A stretch of 64,000 nt of DNA from contig CAZDQF010000012.1 in the NCBI GenBank assembly GCA_964507445.1, forward strand, positions 62,001-126,000, in the 5' to 3' direction. Positions 44,853 to 53,797 of the stretch are shown piece after piece (the stretch's first letter is position 1; the number at the start of each line of letters is the position of its first letter). Both the position numbers and the translations under genes were made by a program. This DNA comes from GCA-2683135 sp964507445 (GTDB lineage Bacteria > Planctomycetota > GCA-002687715). Below the pieces are notes generated by a model that saw nothing but the letters and a program-made list of their open reading frames with translations, was not told the DNA's origin and did no database searches.

Positions 44853-45170
44853 CGCGTGTACCGAACTCCGCCATTTTAGCAGGGGGAGCGCCGCTCCAGG
44901 GCGGCGGGAGCTCATGACGGCCAGTTGGTTTTCTTCGGCATGCCCGGATTTCGACGCTCGAGGCGGCGGGTGGGGGTAGAGTTCCCCGGATTGACATGGG
45001 TCGTGCAGCCCGCGACGACCGCCGTCAACTCCGCGACAGACAACCCGGTCGCATCGGGCCCTCAGCCGTGTGCCTCGTTGTTTCGTTTGGCTGTTCACTG
45101 CTGCATCATGGGGCAGGGGTGGGCCTACGGACGGCAGGTGGTGTGACCTTCGGGTGGTTCTTCGGCGAAT
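44853..45170. other. Divergent gap with possible structured RNA before the SLC13 gene
   Basis: About 320 bases between divergent genes hold no credible gene. A perfect TTGACA (44991-44996) is present without a good minus-10 partner. Segments around 45043-45051 (AACCCGGTC) and 45146-45160 (GACC, GGG, TT) can pair to close a domain with inner stems (GGCCC with GGGCC; CAGCC with GGCTG). This fold was made by eye. It leads into the terminator at 45172-45208. Confidence 0.35.
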
Positions 45171-45171
45171 G

Positions 45172-45208
45172 GGCCCGGGTGCCGTCAGGTGCCCGGGCCG
45201 TTTTTTTT
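45172..45208 (+). terminator. Strong intrinsic terminator with U8 tract, plus strand
   Basis: A 12-bp stem (arms 45172-45183 and 45188-45199, two G-U pairs, loop GTCA) is followed by one G and eight T. This is the best intrinsic terminator in the window. It acts on plus-strand transcripts, yet no plus-strand gene lies upstream for more than 20 kb, and the SLC13 start is 73 bases downstream. It must end a short RNA or act as an attenuator in the SLC13 leader. Confidence 0.85.
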
Positions 45209-45281
45209 GGCCTCGCGCGATCGTCGTTCCGCTCCATGGCACTTCTTGCGACCGGCGACCTTCGGTTACCCTGCCCGGCGC

Positions 45282-47057
45282 ATGGATGGGCAGAAGATCG
45301 TCACCCTGGTCGTGCTGGCCGCCGCCATCTTCGCGCTCGTGCGCGAGCTGCTGCCGATCGGCCTGATCGCCTTGCTCGCGCCGCTGAGCCTGGTCTTGAT
45401 GGGGATCATGGCGTCGAAGGACATGTGGGCGGGGCTGGCTCACGAGGCTGTGGTCGCTGTCGCGGGGATGTACGTGGTGTCCGTCGGGGTGTCGCGCACC
45501 GGTGCCGTCGCGTTCCTGGGCGAGGCGTTCTCGCGCTTCGCGGACCGGGGTCGTCGCCGGATCGTGGGCGGGATGATGGTGGTCGTGGCGGTGATGTCCG
45601 CGTTCATCAACAACACCGCCGTCGTGCTGTTCTGCCTTCCCATCGTCCTGGCCATGTGTGAGCGCAAGGACCACCCACCGAGCCGCTATCTCATCCCGCT
45701 CTCCTTCGCCTCCATTTTCGGTGGGATGATGACGCTCGTGGGGACCTCCACCAATCTGGTGGTGGCCACCGTCGGGAAGAGCGCCACGAACGGACAGTTC
45801 AGCCCGGGCATGTGGGATTTCTTCCCTGTCGGCGTTCTCTTCGTCATCGTCGGGGTCGCCTACATGACCATGTTCGGCGTCAAGCTGCTACCGGATCGGG
45901 CGGCGCTCTCCATGACGCTGTCCCGCGGTGTCCCTACGGACTACGTCACCGAAGCCGAGGTCTTGCCCGAGTCCGCTCTGGCGGGCCGGACCCTCGGTGC
46001 CATCTCGGAGAAGTACGACCTCCGCGTCTTGCAGTTGGTCCGTAGCGACATCATCGAGGTCCCTGCCAAGGGGACGGTCCTCAAGGTCGGGGACGTCCTC
46101 CTGGTGAAGGGGGGGGCCAGCCAGATCTTCGACCTGACCAGCGGCGCCGGCACAGCGTTGCTGCCCGGAGTGGATGAGGAGGACGTCAGGGCGCGGCGAG
46201 TGGACATGACCCTCGCGGAGGTCATCGTGCCGCCGTCGTCTCGCTGGATCGATCGGCGGGTGGATGAGATCGGTTTTCGCGCGCGGTACGGTGTCTCGGT
46301 GATCGCGCTGCAGCGTCATGGTCATCACGTCCGTCAGAAGGTCGGCGAGCTGCGAGTGGAGCCTGCGGACACGCTCCTGGTCCAGGGTGAGGTGGAGAGC
46401 CTCAGGAACCTGCGGGCGTCCGAGAACCTGATCCTGATCGAGGGAGTGCAGGAGCACGTGCGTGAGCACGCCAAGGCTCCGGTGGCGCTCGCCATCCTCG
46501 CTGGCCTCGTGGGCATCGTCTCCACCGGTCTTCTTGACATCGCCACCGCTGCGGTCGTGGCCGCATCGGTCATGGTGTTGACCAGGTGCATCACGGTCCA
46601 GCAAGCGTACGCGGCTCCGGATTGGAACGTCCTGTTCTTGCTCGCCGGGTTCCTCGCCCTGGGGACGGCCCTCGACGACGTGGGGCTGGCCCGTGATGCC
46701 GCAGGGGGGCTCGTCGGAATCCTGGAGGGAGCTCCCGCGTGGGTCGTGGTGGGCGTCATCTACCTGTTCGTGGCCTTCTTGAGCGACCTCCTGTCCAATC
46801 AGGCGACGGCGACTCTCATGATCCCCGTCGTCGTGGCGGCGGCGAAGCAGCTTCAATGGAGCCCGGAGCCATTGCTGATGACCATTGCTTTCGCCGCGTC
46901 CGCCGCGTTCCTCACGCCCGTGGGGTACCAGACCAACCTGCTGGTGTACGCCCCTGGCGGTTATCGGTTCCGGGATTTCCTTACTGTGGGTTTGCCCCTC
47001 CGTTTCATCTTCGCCGTCGTGGCCGCGATCACGATCCCCCTCGTCTATGCCCCTTGA
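45282..47057 (+). CDS. SLC13-type transporter with RCK_C/TrkA-C domains
   Basis: This 591-residue protein starts at ATG 45282. Hydrophobic helices at both ends flank a soluble central section (about residues 210-395) containing two TrkA-C-like domains, with SALAGRTLGAI and WIDRRVDEIGFRARYGVSVIAL as their starts. The membrane part has the FINNTAVVLFCLPIV and GTSTNLVVATVGKS motifs of the SLC13/DASS ion-transporter family, and a second inverted copy (SNQATATLMIPVV). Substrates of this group include sulfate, dicarboxylates and other anions, often with sodium. The specific substrate is not evident. It overlaps the acyltransferase gene by 11 bases. Confidence 0.92.
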   Translation: MDGQKIVTLVVLAAAIFALVRELLPIGLIALLAPLSLVLMGIMASKDMWAGLAHEAVVAVAGMYVVSVGVSRTGAVAFLGEAFSRFADRGRRRIVGGMMVVVAVMSAFINNTAVVLFCLPIVLAMCERKDHPPSRYLIPLSFASIFGGMMTLVGTSTNLVVATVGKSATNGQFSPGMWDFFPVGVLFVIVGVAYMTMFGVKLLPDRAALSMTLSRGVPTDYVTEAEVLPESALAGRTLGAISEKYDLRVLQLVRSDIIEVPAKGTVLKVGDVLLVKGGASQIFDLTSGAGTALLPGVDEEDVRARRVDMTLAEVIVPPSSRWIDRRVDEIGFRARYGVSVIALQRHGHHVRQKVGELRVEPADTLLVQGEVESLRNLRASENLILIEGVQEHVREHAKAPVALAILAGLVGIVSTGLLDIATAAVVAASVMVLTRCITVQQAYAAPDWNVLFLLAGFLALGTALDDVGLARDAAGGLVGILEGAPAWVVVGVIYLFVAFLSDLLSNQATATLMIPVVVAAAKQLQWSPEPLLMTIAFAASAAFLTPVGYQTNLLVYAPGGYRFRDFLTVGLPLRFIFAVVAAITIPLVYAP

Positions 47058-47781
47058 ACAGTCGGAGCGGTGCGCACCGAGAATCCGTCGGTTGGCCTGG
47101 CATGTGGGCGCGTTCATCTGGATGTGCTTCGCCCGGTTGCGGCTGCGTGTCCGACTCACCTATCACGGTGTCCCGGGACCGGATCAGGCGGTGCTGCTGG
47201 CCGGGAAGCACGCCTCCGCCCATGACATCGTGCTGCTGGGCGTCCTCTCGTTCCGACGCACAGGCCGCAGGCCGTTCTTTCAGATGGGGTCGTTCATCGG
47301 TTACCGGGTACTTGGTCGCGTGAAACCCATCATGCGTTGGGTGGGTGGCTTTGAGGTCATGCGGCCCAAGGAGGTGCGACGGCTGGCCAAGACCCCGGGC
47401 TGGGATCGGAGCGCCGCCCTCGAGCACATGCGGGAGGTGAACGACCGCGCGGAGTCCGTTCGTCGCGCGGTGCTCACCGAGGGCGGTGTGTTGGCGGTCT
47501 TCCCCGAGGGTACCCGCGACAGCGAGCGGGTCCGGGAGCTCAGCTCCGAACTGGAGGTCCGGTCGGCCCTGGCCATCGCCGCCGAGGGCCGGGATGTGGT
47601 CGTCTGGCCCGTGTCGGTAGCCATGGGGCGCCCTCGGCTGCTGCGTCGACCCATGACCGTGGATTTCCTGGAGCCGTTCCCGTTGCGGTCAGGGACCTCC
47701 CCCGGCGAGGTGCTGAGCCGCATCGACGACAGCTGGCGAGAGCGCTGGAAGCCCCCGGAGATGGTGGACGATTCTCGCTGA
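47047..47781 (+). CDS. 1-acyl-glycerol-3-phosphate acyltransferase family protein
   Basis: In this 244-residue protein the catalytic block is KHASAHDIVLL, equivalent to the HxxxxD motif of PlsC-type enzymes (His and Asp five apart), and FPEGTRDS is the glycerol-phosphate motif. A hydrophobic helix at about 20-35 suggests membrane attachment. It probably adds an acyl chain to a lysophospholipid or a related lipid. ATG 47047 is inside the SLC13 gene's end, so the two are coupled in translation. Confidence 0.87.
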   Translation: MPLEQSERCAPRIRRLAWHVGAFIWMCFARLRLRVRLTYHGVPGPDQAVLLAGKHASAHDIVLLGVLSFRRTGRRPFFQMGSFIGYRVLGRVKPIMRWVGGFEVMRPKEVRRLAKTPGWDRSAALEHMREVNDRAESVRRAVLTEGGVLAVFPEGTRDSERVRELSSELEVRSALAIAAEGRDVVVWPVSVAMGRPRLLRRPMTVDFLEPFPLRSGTSPGEVLSRIDDSWRERWKPPEMVDDSR

Positions 47782-47813
47782 GGCTCTCCGGGGCACTCTG
47801 CTACCCTTCTCCC

Positions 47814-48380
47814 ATGGCGCTCGAACTACAGGCCGGACGTTTGCTGGTGGCCAGGACCTCGCTGTTCGATGACAACTTTCATCGGACGGTGATCCTGATC
47901 TGTCGCTACGAAGCCGAGTCCGGCGCTCTGGGTGTGGTGCTCAATCGTCCGACCAAGGTGGAGGTGTCCACGGTGCTGCCCGGGGTTGCGACGGACCGTA
48001 GTGAGATCCTGTGGGTCGGTGGTCCGGTCGACGGCCGGACGCTCTGGATGCTCCATCGGAGGGCCGACGCGCCTACCCGAGGTGATGAGGTGGCGGACGG
48101 TGTCTGGTTCGGCGGCGACTCGGACCTCATCGAGCACATCCTCGCCACCAACGGCCCTGATCGCTCGGGCAACGTGTTCCGGTTGTTCGTTGGCTACGCG
48201 GGATGGGGTCCGGGGCAGTTGGAGAGCGAGCTGGAGTCGGGGGCGTGGTGTGTCGTGCCTGCGGGTCCGCCGGCGTTGTTTGAAGGGGAGGCGCAGACGC
48301 TGTGGGGTGAGATGTTGCTCCGGTCGGAGCTTCCAGGCGGAGACGAACCACGGTTGATCTCCGACTGCTGGAAGAACTGA
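47814..48380 (+). CDS. YqgE/AlgH family protein
   Basis: This 188-residue protein is about the usual length. It matches the family through the N-terminal LLVARTSLFDDNFHRTVILI, the GALGVVLNRPT segment, WVGGPVDG and FVGYAGWGPGQLESEL near the C-terminus. The biochemical role is unknown, although AlgH was named for an effect on alginate genes in Pseudomonas. It is cytoplasmic, 32 bases after the acyltransferase gene, and followed by a terminator hairpin. Confidence 0.95.
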   Translation: MALELQAGRLLVARTSLFDDNFHRTVILICRYEAESGALGVVLNRPTKVEVSTVLPGVATDRSEILWVGGPVDGRTLWMLHRRADAPTRGDEVADGVWFGGDSDLIEHILATNGPDRSGNVFRLFVGYAGWGPGQLESELESGAWCVVPAGPPALFEGEAQTLWGEMLLRSELPGGDEPRLISDCWKN

Positions 48381-48395
48381 GAGCGATCCCAAGAC

Positions 48396-48425
48396 GGGGG
48401 ACCGCGTGCACGACCGCGATCCCCC
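48396..48425 (+). terminator. Hairpin after the AlgH gene
   Basis: The stem is GGGGGA with TCCCCC, one mismatch, then four more pairs, with an 8-base loop at 48407-48414. It lies 15 bases after the stop. No U-tract follows. A second inverted repeat, GAGCCTG 48464-48470 with CAGGCTC 48489-48495, lies in the same gap. Confidence 0.45.
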
Positions 48426-48561
48426 CACACCTCACACGAAACAAGGGGGAACACCGTCCCGGCGAGCCTGCTCACATGGGGTCTCGAACAGGCTCACCAG
48501 GGCGGGGAACGAGCAACCTACAGATGTGGTGGACGCAGAATCAAACCCACTCCTCGGGCTC

Positions 48562-49071
48562 ATGGATCTTCACCTGATTCCCGGTCATTTCTCTGAAGCG
48601 GCGACGCGTCTCGCCGAGCGGATCGGCGTGCCCGTCGCTCACGTCACGCCCGGTCTGAGTCAACGGACAGACGTGGACGTGCCCTTGCTCGGCGGCCGTT
48701 CTCGGCCGGCGACCGTGGAGGCGTTCGGCGGCGAGCCGGCCGGGCGGGTGTTCATGTCCATCTCCTTCACCGACGACGTGATCAGCGATGCCCTGACCAT
48801 CAAGGACCTGGAGATCGGCCTCATGGGTCTCGCCTGCGCCGCCATGGGAGGGGAGGAGCAGGGCGCGGTGCTGATCGGCGAGGCGCTGGGGCCCGTCGGA
48901 GCAGGGGTGCCGCGGGGGACTCTGGGAGAGCAGACCCGAGCGTTGCTGACGCTGCACGGAGAAGCCGCTCAGGTGCTGGTGGTGTGTCCCGGCACCTCTC
49001 AGAGCCTGGGGGAGCTGGACGGCTACCTCAGGGAGCCTCTCGGAGATCTGGTGACGTACCGGCTGATGTGA
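48562..49071 (+). CDS. Protein of unknown function
   Basis: This protein has 169 residues from ATG 48562. The frame is open upstream to 48406, and a GTG near 48523 could give a slightly longer protein beginning VVDAESNPLL; no clear ribosome site supports either. It is a mixed alpha/beta soluble protein with conserved-looking runs such as GRVFMSISFTDDVI, LEIGLMGLACAAMGGEE and AQVLVVCPGTSQSLGEL. I do not recognise a family. Its stop codon abuts that of the convergent DUF255 gene with no base between. Confidence 0.6.
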   Translation: MDLHLIPGHFSEAATRLAERIGVPVAHVTPGLSQRTDVDVPLLGGRSRPATVEAFGGEPAGRVFMSISFTDDVISDALTIKDLEIGLMGLACAAMGGEEQGAVLIGEALGPVGAGVPRGTLGEQTRALLTLHGEAAQVLVVCPGTSQSLGELDGYLREPLGDLVTYRLM

Positions 49072-51147
49072 TCAGCGCAGCGCCTCCTCGATACGCGCCG
49101 CCACCTCTTCCGGCGTCCTGGCCGGCTCCAGGCAGGTCTTGCCGACACAGACCAGGACGAACGGCGGCCCTTCAGCGCCCTGCTTCCGGGTGACGGCGGC
49201 GAATGGCTGGTAGATCCGGCGTACGGACTGCAACAGACCTTCACCTCCCGCGCCGTGAAGCTCGACCCTGACGGCCGGCCGTCGGACCAGGTCCAGTGCG
49301 ATCAGCGTCTGCGTGGCCGCCCTGGGGGAACGGGTCAACTCTGAGTTCACCGCCTTCAGCACCTCATGTGCGCGGGACATGACGCCGTCGTCTGCTGTGA
49401 GGAGCGCCAGCCTCACGAGCCCCGTGATCGCCAGCGATGACCCACAGGGGCGCGCCCCGTCGAAGAGGTCGCGGGTCTGCACGATGAGGTCCGCGGCGGT
49501 GGAGTCGACGAAGCCGCCGTCCTCGTGTTTGAAGTGGGCGTCCAGGACCTGGGCCATCTGCTTCGCCCGCTGCAGCCACCGGTCATCGAGGGTGGTCTCG
49601 TGCAGGTCCAGGTAGGCGGTCATCATGGCGCCGTGATCCGAGAGTTCGCCGTCGTGCCGGGTCCGGTCCCCCACCATGGAGCGGCGAAATCGCCCATCCT
49701 TCTGACGGAGGTGGCGCTCCAGGTGTTCCATGATCTTGACCGCTTCGGCGACGTAGCGGGGGTCGCCGAGGGCGGTGCCTGATCTGGCGAGGGCCGAGAT
49801 CATGAGCCCGTTCCAGCCCGTGAGCACCTTGGTGTCCGCCATGGGTTGGGGGTGCCCCGCTCGCGCCTTGAGCAGCTTGGGCCGCGCCGATGCCAGCAAC
49901 GCCTCCGCCCGCTTCGGCGTGATGCCGAGGCCGGCGGCTACCTTGGTGATGGGCTCGGCGGCATACAGGACGTTGGTCCCGGTCTTGTGTGTCGGGGCGG
50001 ACTCTTCGCGCCAGTTGCCATCCTCGGTAGCGCCGCACCATGCCACCACCAACGCGGCCTCTTCCTTGGTGAGCAGGTCGTGGAGCTCCTTCAGCTTCCA
50101 GACGTAAGTGGCGCCTTCCACGTGGTCCGCGTCGGCGTCGTAGGCGCTGATGAAGCCGCCCCCGGCGTCGCGCATCTCGGACAAGCACCAGTCGAGGGTC
50201 TGGCGCAGCGCGCGTTCGTAGCGTTCGTCTCCCCACACCAGATAGACCTCGGCCAACAGCTGGGACAACAAGGCCTGGTCGTAGAGCATCTTCTCGAAGT
50301 GAGGGAGCTTCCAGAACCGGTCCGTGCTGTATCGATGGAAGCCGCCGGCGAGGTGATCCCGGATACCTCCCGCCAGGATGGCATCCACGAGGCGTTTCAC
50401 GGAGGCACCATGGGTGCGCGCGTCACCCATCCGGGCGGCCTGCCGGAGGAGGAACAGCGGTACGCTCGGGCTGGGGAACTTGGGGGCCCTGCTGAATCCT
50501 CCGAACTCCCGGTCCTCCGTGGCGATGATCGCCTGATAGGTCTCCTCCAGCAGCTCCAGATCCGGCAGGTCCTCGGTGGCTCCTCGTCGCTGTGTCGCGG
50601 CGAGGTAGTCCGCGAACTCGGTCGTGTATTCCGCGATGCCCTTGCGCCGCTTCTCGTCTCCCCAGGCGGCGACAATGTTCTCGAGCAGCGGCTTGAATTG
50701 CGACGGGGGCAGGTAGGTGTCGACGAAGAACGGTTTCTTGTCAGCGGTCAGGAACGCCGACAGGGGCCAGCCCCCAGCGGCCTGCTTCATGATCTGACAC
50801 GCGCGCATGTAGACGCGGTCCACGTCGGGGCGTTCCTCCCGGTCCAGCTTCACCGAGACGAAGTGCTGGTTCATGTACTTGGCGATGGACGCGTCCTGGA
50901 AGCACTCTCGCTGCATGACGTGGCACCAGTGGCAGGCGGAGTAGCCGACGCTCAAGAACACGGACTTGTCCTCCCGGCGGGCCTTCTCGAAGGCCTCTTT
51001 CCCCCATGGGTACCAATCCACCGGGTCGTGTTCGTGCTGCCGCAGGTAGGGGCTCTGCTCCTTGGCCATCCGATTGGTCGGCTTGGGCTCCTGGGCGATC
51101 AGGGGGGCCGTGACCAGGATCAGGGCCGCAGATGCGAAGTGGTTCAT
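49072..51147 (-). CDS. DUF255 thioredoxin-fold protein (YyaL/SPATA20 type), secreted
   Basis: In this 691-residue protein an N-terminal signal peptide (FASAALILVTAPLIAQE) is followed by the DUF255 thioredoxin-like domain with NRMAKEQSPYLRQHEHDPV and the CxxC motif in SACHWCHVMQREC. The rest is an alpha/alpha-barrel like those of N-acylglucosamine epimerases. Most members lack a signal peptide, so export here is of note. The function is unproven, perhaps redox-linked carbohydrate or protein handling. It is the last gene of a three-gene minus-strand run, 24 bases after the M14 carboxypeptidase gene. Confidence 0.93.
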   Translation of the reverse strand: MNHFASAALILVTAPLIAQEPKPTNRMAKEQSPYLRQHEHDPVDWYPWGKEAFEKARREDKSVFLSVGYSACHWCHVMQRECFQDASIAKYMNQHFVSVKLDREERPDVDRVYMRACQIMKQAAGGWPLSAFLTADKKPFFVDTYLPPSQFKPLLENIVAAWGDEKRRKGIAEYTTEFADYLAATQRRGATEDLPDLELLEETYQAIIATEDREFGGFSRAPKFPSPSVPLFLLRQAARMGDARTHGASVKRLVDAILAGGIRDHLAGGFHRYSTDRFWKLPHFEKMLYDQALLSQLLAEVYLVWGDERYERALRQTLDWCLSEMRDAGGGFISAYDADADHVEGATYVWKLKELHDLLTKEEAALVVAWCGATEDGNWREESAPTHKTGTNVLYAAEPITKVAAGLGITPKRAEALLASARPKLLKARAGHPQPMADTKVLTGWNGLMISALARSGTALGDPRYVAEAVKIMEHLERHLRQKDGRFRRSMVGDRTRHDGELSDHGAMMTAYLDLHETTLDDRWLQRAKQMAQVLDAHFKHEDGGFVDSTAADLIVQTRDLFDGARPCGSSLAITGLVRLALLTADDGVMSRAHEVLKAVNSELTRSPRAATQTLIALDLVRRPAVRVELHGAGGEGLLQSVRRIYQPFAAVTRKQGAEGPPFVLVCVGKTCLEPARTPEEVAARIEEALR

Positions 51148-51171
51148 CCCCGCATTGTAGCGGGCGGAGCC

Positions 51172-53673
51172 CTATGGAATCACGTAGCGGACGCCTCCCG
51201 CGATGCTGGTCGCGGCGGGCGTGGCGTCCACGGTTACCCCGGAGATGATGAACGACCAGCCCGAGACCACCGGGGTGTTGGGGATCACCAGCTGCGCCGA
51301 GGCGGAGCCCTGGTGATCCAACACTCCGTAGAAGTCCTGGAACACGGAGGGGAACAGGGGGACCATGCCGAACAGGTCGTCCTCATCCAGGGGGACGACT
51401 CCGATGCCGGTGGAGACTCCTTGCAACGCGCTGCGCGCCACGCCGAGCAGGTAGGTGGCGTGGGGGTGATGCGGCGCGGTGACCTGGACGGTGGACGTGC
51501 TGCCCGCCATGGGGCTCCCCGTCACGGTCAGGTCCATGGGCGGTTCGAACCCGTGCAAGGAGAGGTCATCGATGGCGACCTCGAGGATGTCCAGTGAAGG
51601 CCAGTCGACCGCGCGGAACCGGATGCGCATGGCGCTGGTTCTGGGGAGGTGGTCTTCGAGCACGTGGGTCACTTCGACCCACTGGGGCTGGTTGAGGGTG
51701 ACCACCTCCATGGGCTTCCAGGTGTCTCCTCCGTCGTTGGAGAGCGAGACCTCCAGGAACCCTGACCCGAGGTTGGAGACCGCGAACCACCGCCAGTAGG
51801 TGAGCCGTGGTCGGAAGAGGTGCGAGGCGTCCAGCAACGGGGAGATCAGGGTGGTGATCCCGTCCACATCGTGGGTGGCGTGGTTCCCGGGGCTGCCGCC
51901 CAGGTCTCCCGTGACCCAGCAGTGGGTGCCCGGCGCCGGGGTGTGGTCATGATCCGGGTTCCACAGCTGGTTGGCGAACGTGGTGCCCGTGGGGGCCGCC
52001 AGGACCCAATCGCCAGCGGATGAGATCTCGTTGTGCACGGTCCAGCCACCCTGGCCGCTCTCGAAGTCCTCGAACAACGTGGGCGCCGCTTCCAGGCCCG
52101 CAGGTTGGGAGACCGTGACCCGGCTGGGGGCGCCCAGAGGGCCCTCCACGACGATGTCGAAGGTCACCTCCGCCCCCACCGGCGTCGCCGCGTTGATCTG
52201 AACTTGCATGGGGCTGCCGTTTGAAGCGGTGCCGCCGTGGGCCGCGACCACGCCGACGCTGACCGGGCCGCCCAGGACCTGGACCCACGGGTTCGTGCTC
52301 TCGATCCGCAGCTCGAAGGTGTCCGGGCTGACGCCTCCGTTGCTCACGGTGGCGCTGACGTCCAGGACCTCCCCCGGGTCCCAGCTCCCGTTGGATTGCC
52401 CGGAGTCGATGACGTCGAAATCCAGGATCCGTGGATCCGGTCCCGTGATCCGAGTCACGTGCTTGAGGAAGGCGAAGGCGTCCTCGCAGATGGGGATGAT
52501 GCGAGACGTGGATGGCCAGAAGCCGTCCGTCAGGCTGCCCAGCTCTGCTGCGAAGGACCAGACGCTCTCACCGCCGTTGACGGCGCCGTAGTGCCAATCA
52601 AGAGACGTCCCGTTGGCAGGCTGGCCCAGGAGCGAGTAGGAGTGGCCCGTTGCGTACTGGGGGGAGAGGTGCGCGAGCTCGGAGGCGAAGGTGTCATAGA
52701 TGGGCTGCACAGCGGAGGACGCGGTGGCGCCAAAGGCATACCCCGGGGGTATGAACACGTAGGAGCCGAACGCGTGCAGGGTGAAGTACCCGGCGAGCCG
52801 TGCTCCGAGGCTGGTGGACAGACCCTTGATGGCTGCCGCACACGGTTCGCTGAAGGGCGCCGTGCCCCGATAGTAAGGAGAGCTGGGGGTAGCGCTGGAG
52901 CCCACCTCATCGAGGCCCCACTGGAAGGCGTAGTTGCGGTTGGGGTCCACGCCCACGGAGCCGTCGCTGTTGATGCGCCGGTTCTTCCTCCAGACGCCGC
53001 CGCCACCGGGGTGGGTCGCTTCGTTGTGGACGAACCCGTCTACGTTCACCAGGGGCACGATGTACAGCTCCCGATGGTCCACGAGGCTGGTCAGCTCCGG
53101 GTCCACGCCGTGCCCTTCGCACAGCCGTTTGGCGAACCAGACGCAGGCCTGCACGGTGATGGGTTCGCGACCGTGATGCCCCCCGTCGATGACCACCGCC
53201 GGTTCGTTCTCGCTGACCTGAGGGTTATCGGAGATCTTCCACATCCAGATGTCACGCCCCTCGAGGGTGAGGCCCAGGGAGACCTTCGGGGCGACCAGAT
53301 TGGGATGGAGGGCCCGGAGCTCGTCCATGGCGGCGACCACCTCCTGGTGCGTGTAGTACCCCCCCATGGACCCCTGCCCGAAGGGGGGCGTCCCCACCCA
53401 TCGCGACGCCGTCTGGAGCCGTGAGGCGTAGTCCTGCTCCACGTTCCAGCTGACGACCCGCGCCGCGAATCCCATGGCGCGGAGCCTCGAGAGGGACTCG
53501 GCGTCACCGAAGACGCGCGGCTCCGGGGTCATGCGGATCACGTCGAACGACCCGCACTGCAGGCGCTCCATGTCCACCTTCCCCTTCAACGGGACCGCGA
53601 TTTCGAGGGTCTGCGTCGAGGCGCCCGGCGAGGCGCACCACATCGCGCAGAGTAGGAGCAGGGTGTTCTTCAT
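51172..53673 (-). CDS. Secreted M14-family zinc carboxypeptidase with C-terminal beta domains
   Basis: This 833-residue protein starts at ATG 53673 before a signal peptide (NTLLLLCAMWCASPG). After a propeptide-like region comes the M14 domain: zinc ligands in GGHHGRE, the substrate Arg region in DPNRNYAFQW, the third zinc ligand in TLHAFGSY and the catalytic Glu in FAAELG. Behind it lie a CARDB-like beta domain (SWDPGEVLDVSATVSNGG), a MAM/jelly-roll-like domain (DFESGQGGWTVHNE to DDLSLHG) and a terminal module (IPNTPVVSGWSFIISG) similar in pattern to the C-termini of the giant proteases. It should remove C-terminal residues from extracellular peptides. Confidence 0.93.
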   Translation of the reverse strand: MKNTLLLLCAMWCASPGASTQTLEIAVPLKGKVDMERLQCGSFDVIRMTPEPRVFGDAESLSRLRAMGFAARVVSWNVEQDYASRLQTASRWVGTPPFGQGSMGGYYTHQEVVAAMDELRALHPNLVAPKVSLGLTLEGRDIWMWKISDNPQVSENEPAVVIDGGHHGREPITVQACVWFAKRLCEGHGVDPELTSLVDHRELYIVPLVNVDGFVHNEATHPGGGGVWRKNRRINSDGSVGVDPNRNYAFQWGLDEVGSSATPSSPYYRGTAPFSEPCAAAIKGLSTSLGARLAGYFTLHAFGSYVFIPPGYAFGATASSAVQPIYDTFASELAHLSPQYATGHSYSLLGQPANGTSLDWHYGAVNGGESVWSFAAELGSLTDGFWPSTSRIIPICEDAFAFLKHVTRITGPDPRILDFDVIDSGQSNGSWDPGEVLDVSATVSNGGVSPDTFELRIESTNPWVQVLGGPVSVGVVAAHGGTASNGSPMQVQINAATPVGAEVTFDIVVEGPLGAPSRVTVSQPAGLEAAPTLFEDFESGQGGWTVHNEISSAGDWVLAAPTGTTFANQLWNPDHDHTPAPGTHCWVTGDLGGSPGNHATHDVDGITTLISPLLDASHLFRPRLTYWRWFAVSNLGSGFLEVSLSNDGGDTWKPMEVVTLNQPQWVEVTHVLEDHLPRTSAMRIRFRAVDWPSLDILEVAIDDLSLHGFEPPMDLTVTGSPMAGSTSTVQVTAPHHPHATYLLGVARSALQGVSTGIGVVPLDEDDLFGMVPLFPSVFQDFYGVLDHQGSASAQLVIPNTPVVSGWSFIISGVTVDATPAATSIAGGVRYVIP

Positions 53674-53797
53674 GTACCGGCAGGGTCGTTGGCCGACGGG
53701 TTCGAGCGGGCGCGCACTTGATCGAGGGCAGTGTACCGCCGAGGGAACGGCCAGCGCCACGCTAATCCTGCGAACAACCTCTGCCTTGTCGCGGCGC

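Noticed and set aside
44853..45674. Extension of the sigma factor frame upstream to 45674
   Set aside because: The added 270 residues are His/Arg/Asp-rich antisense of the SLC13 gene and of the divergent gap. Sigma region 2 begins soon after ATG 44852.
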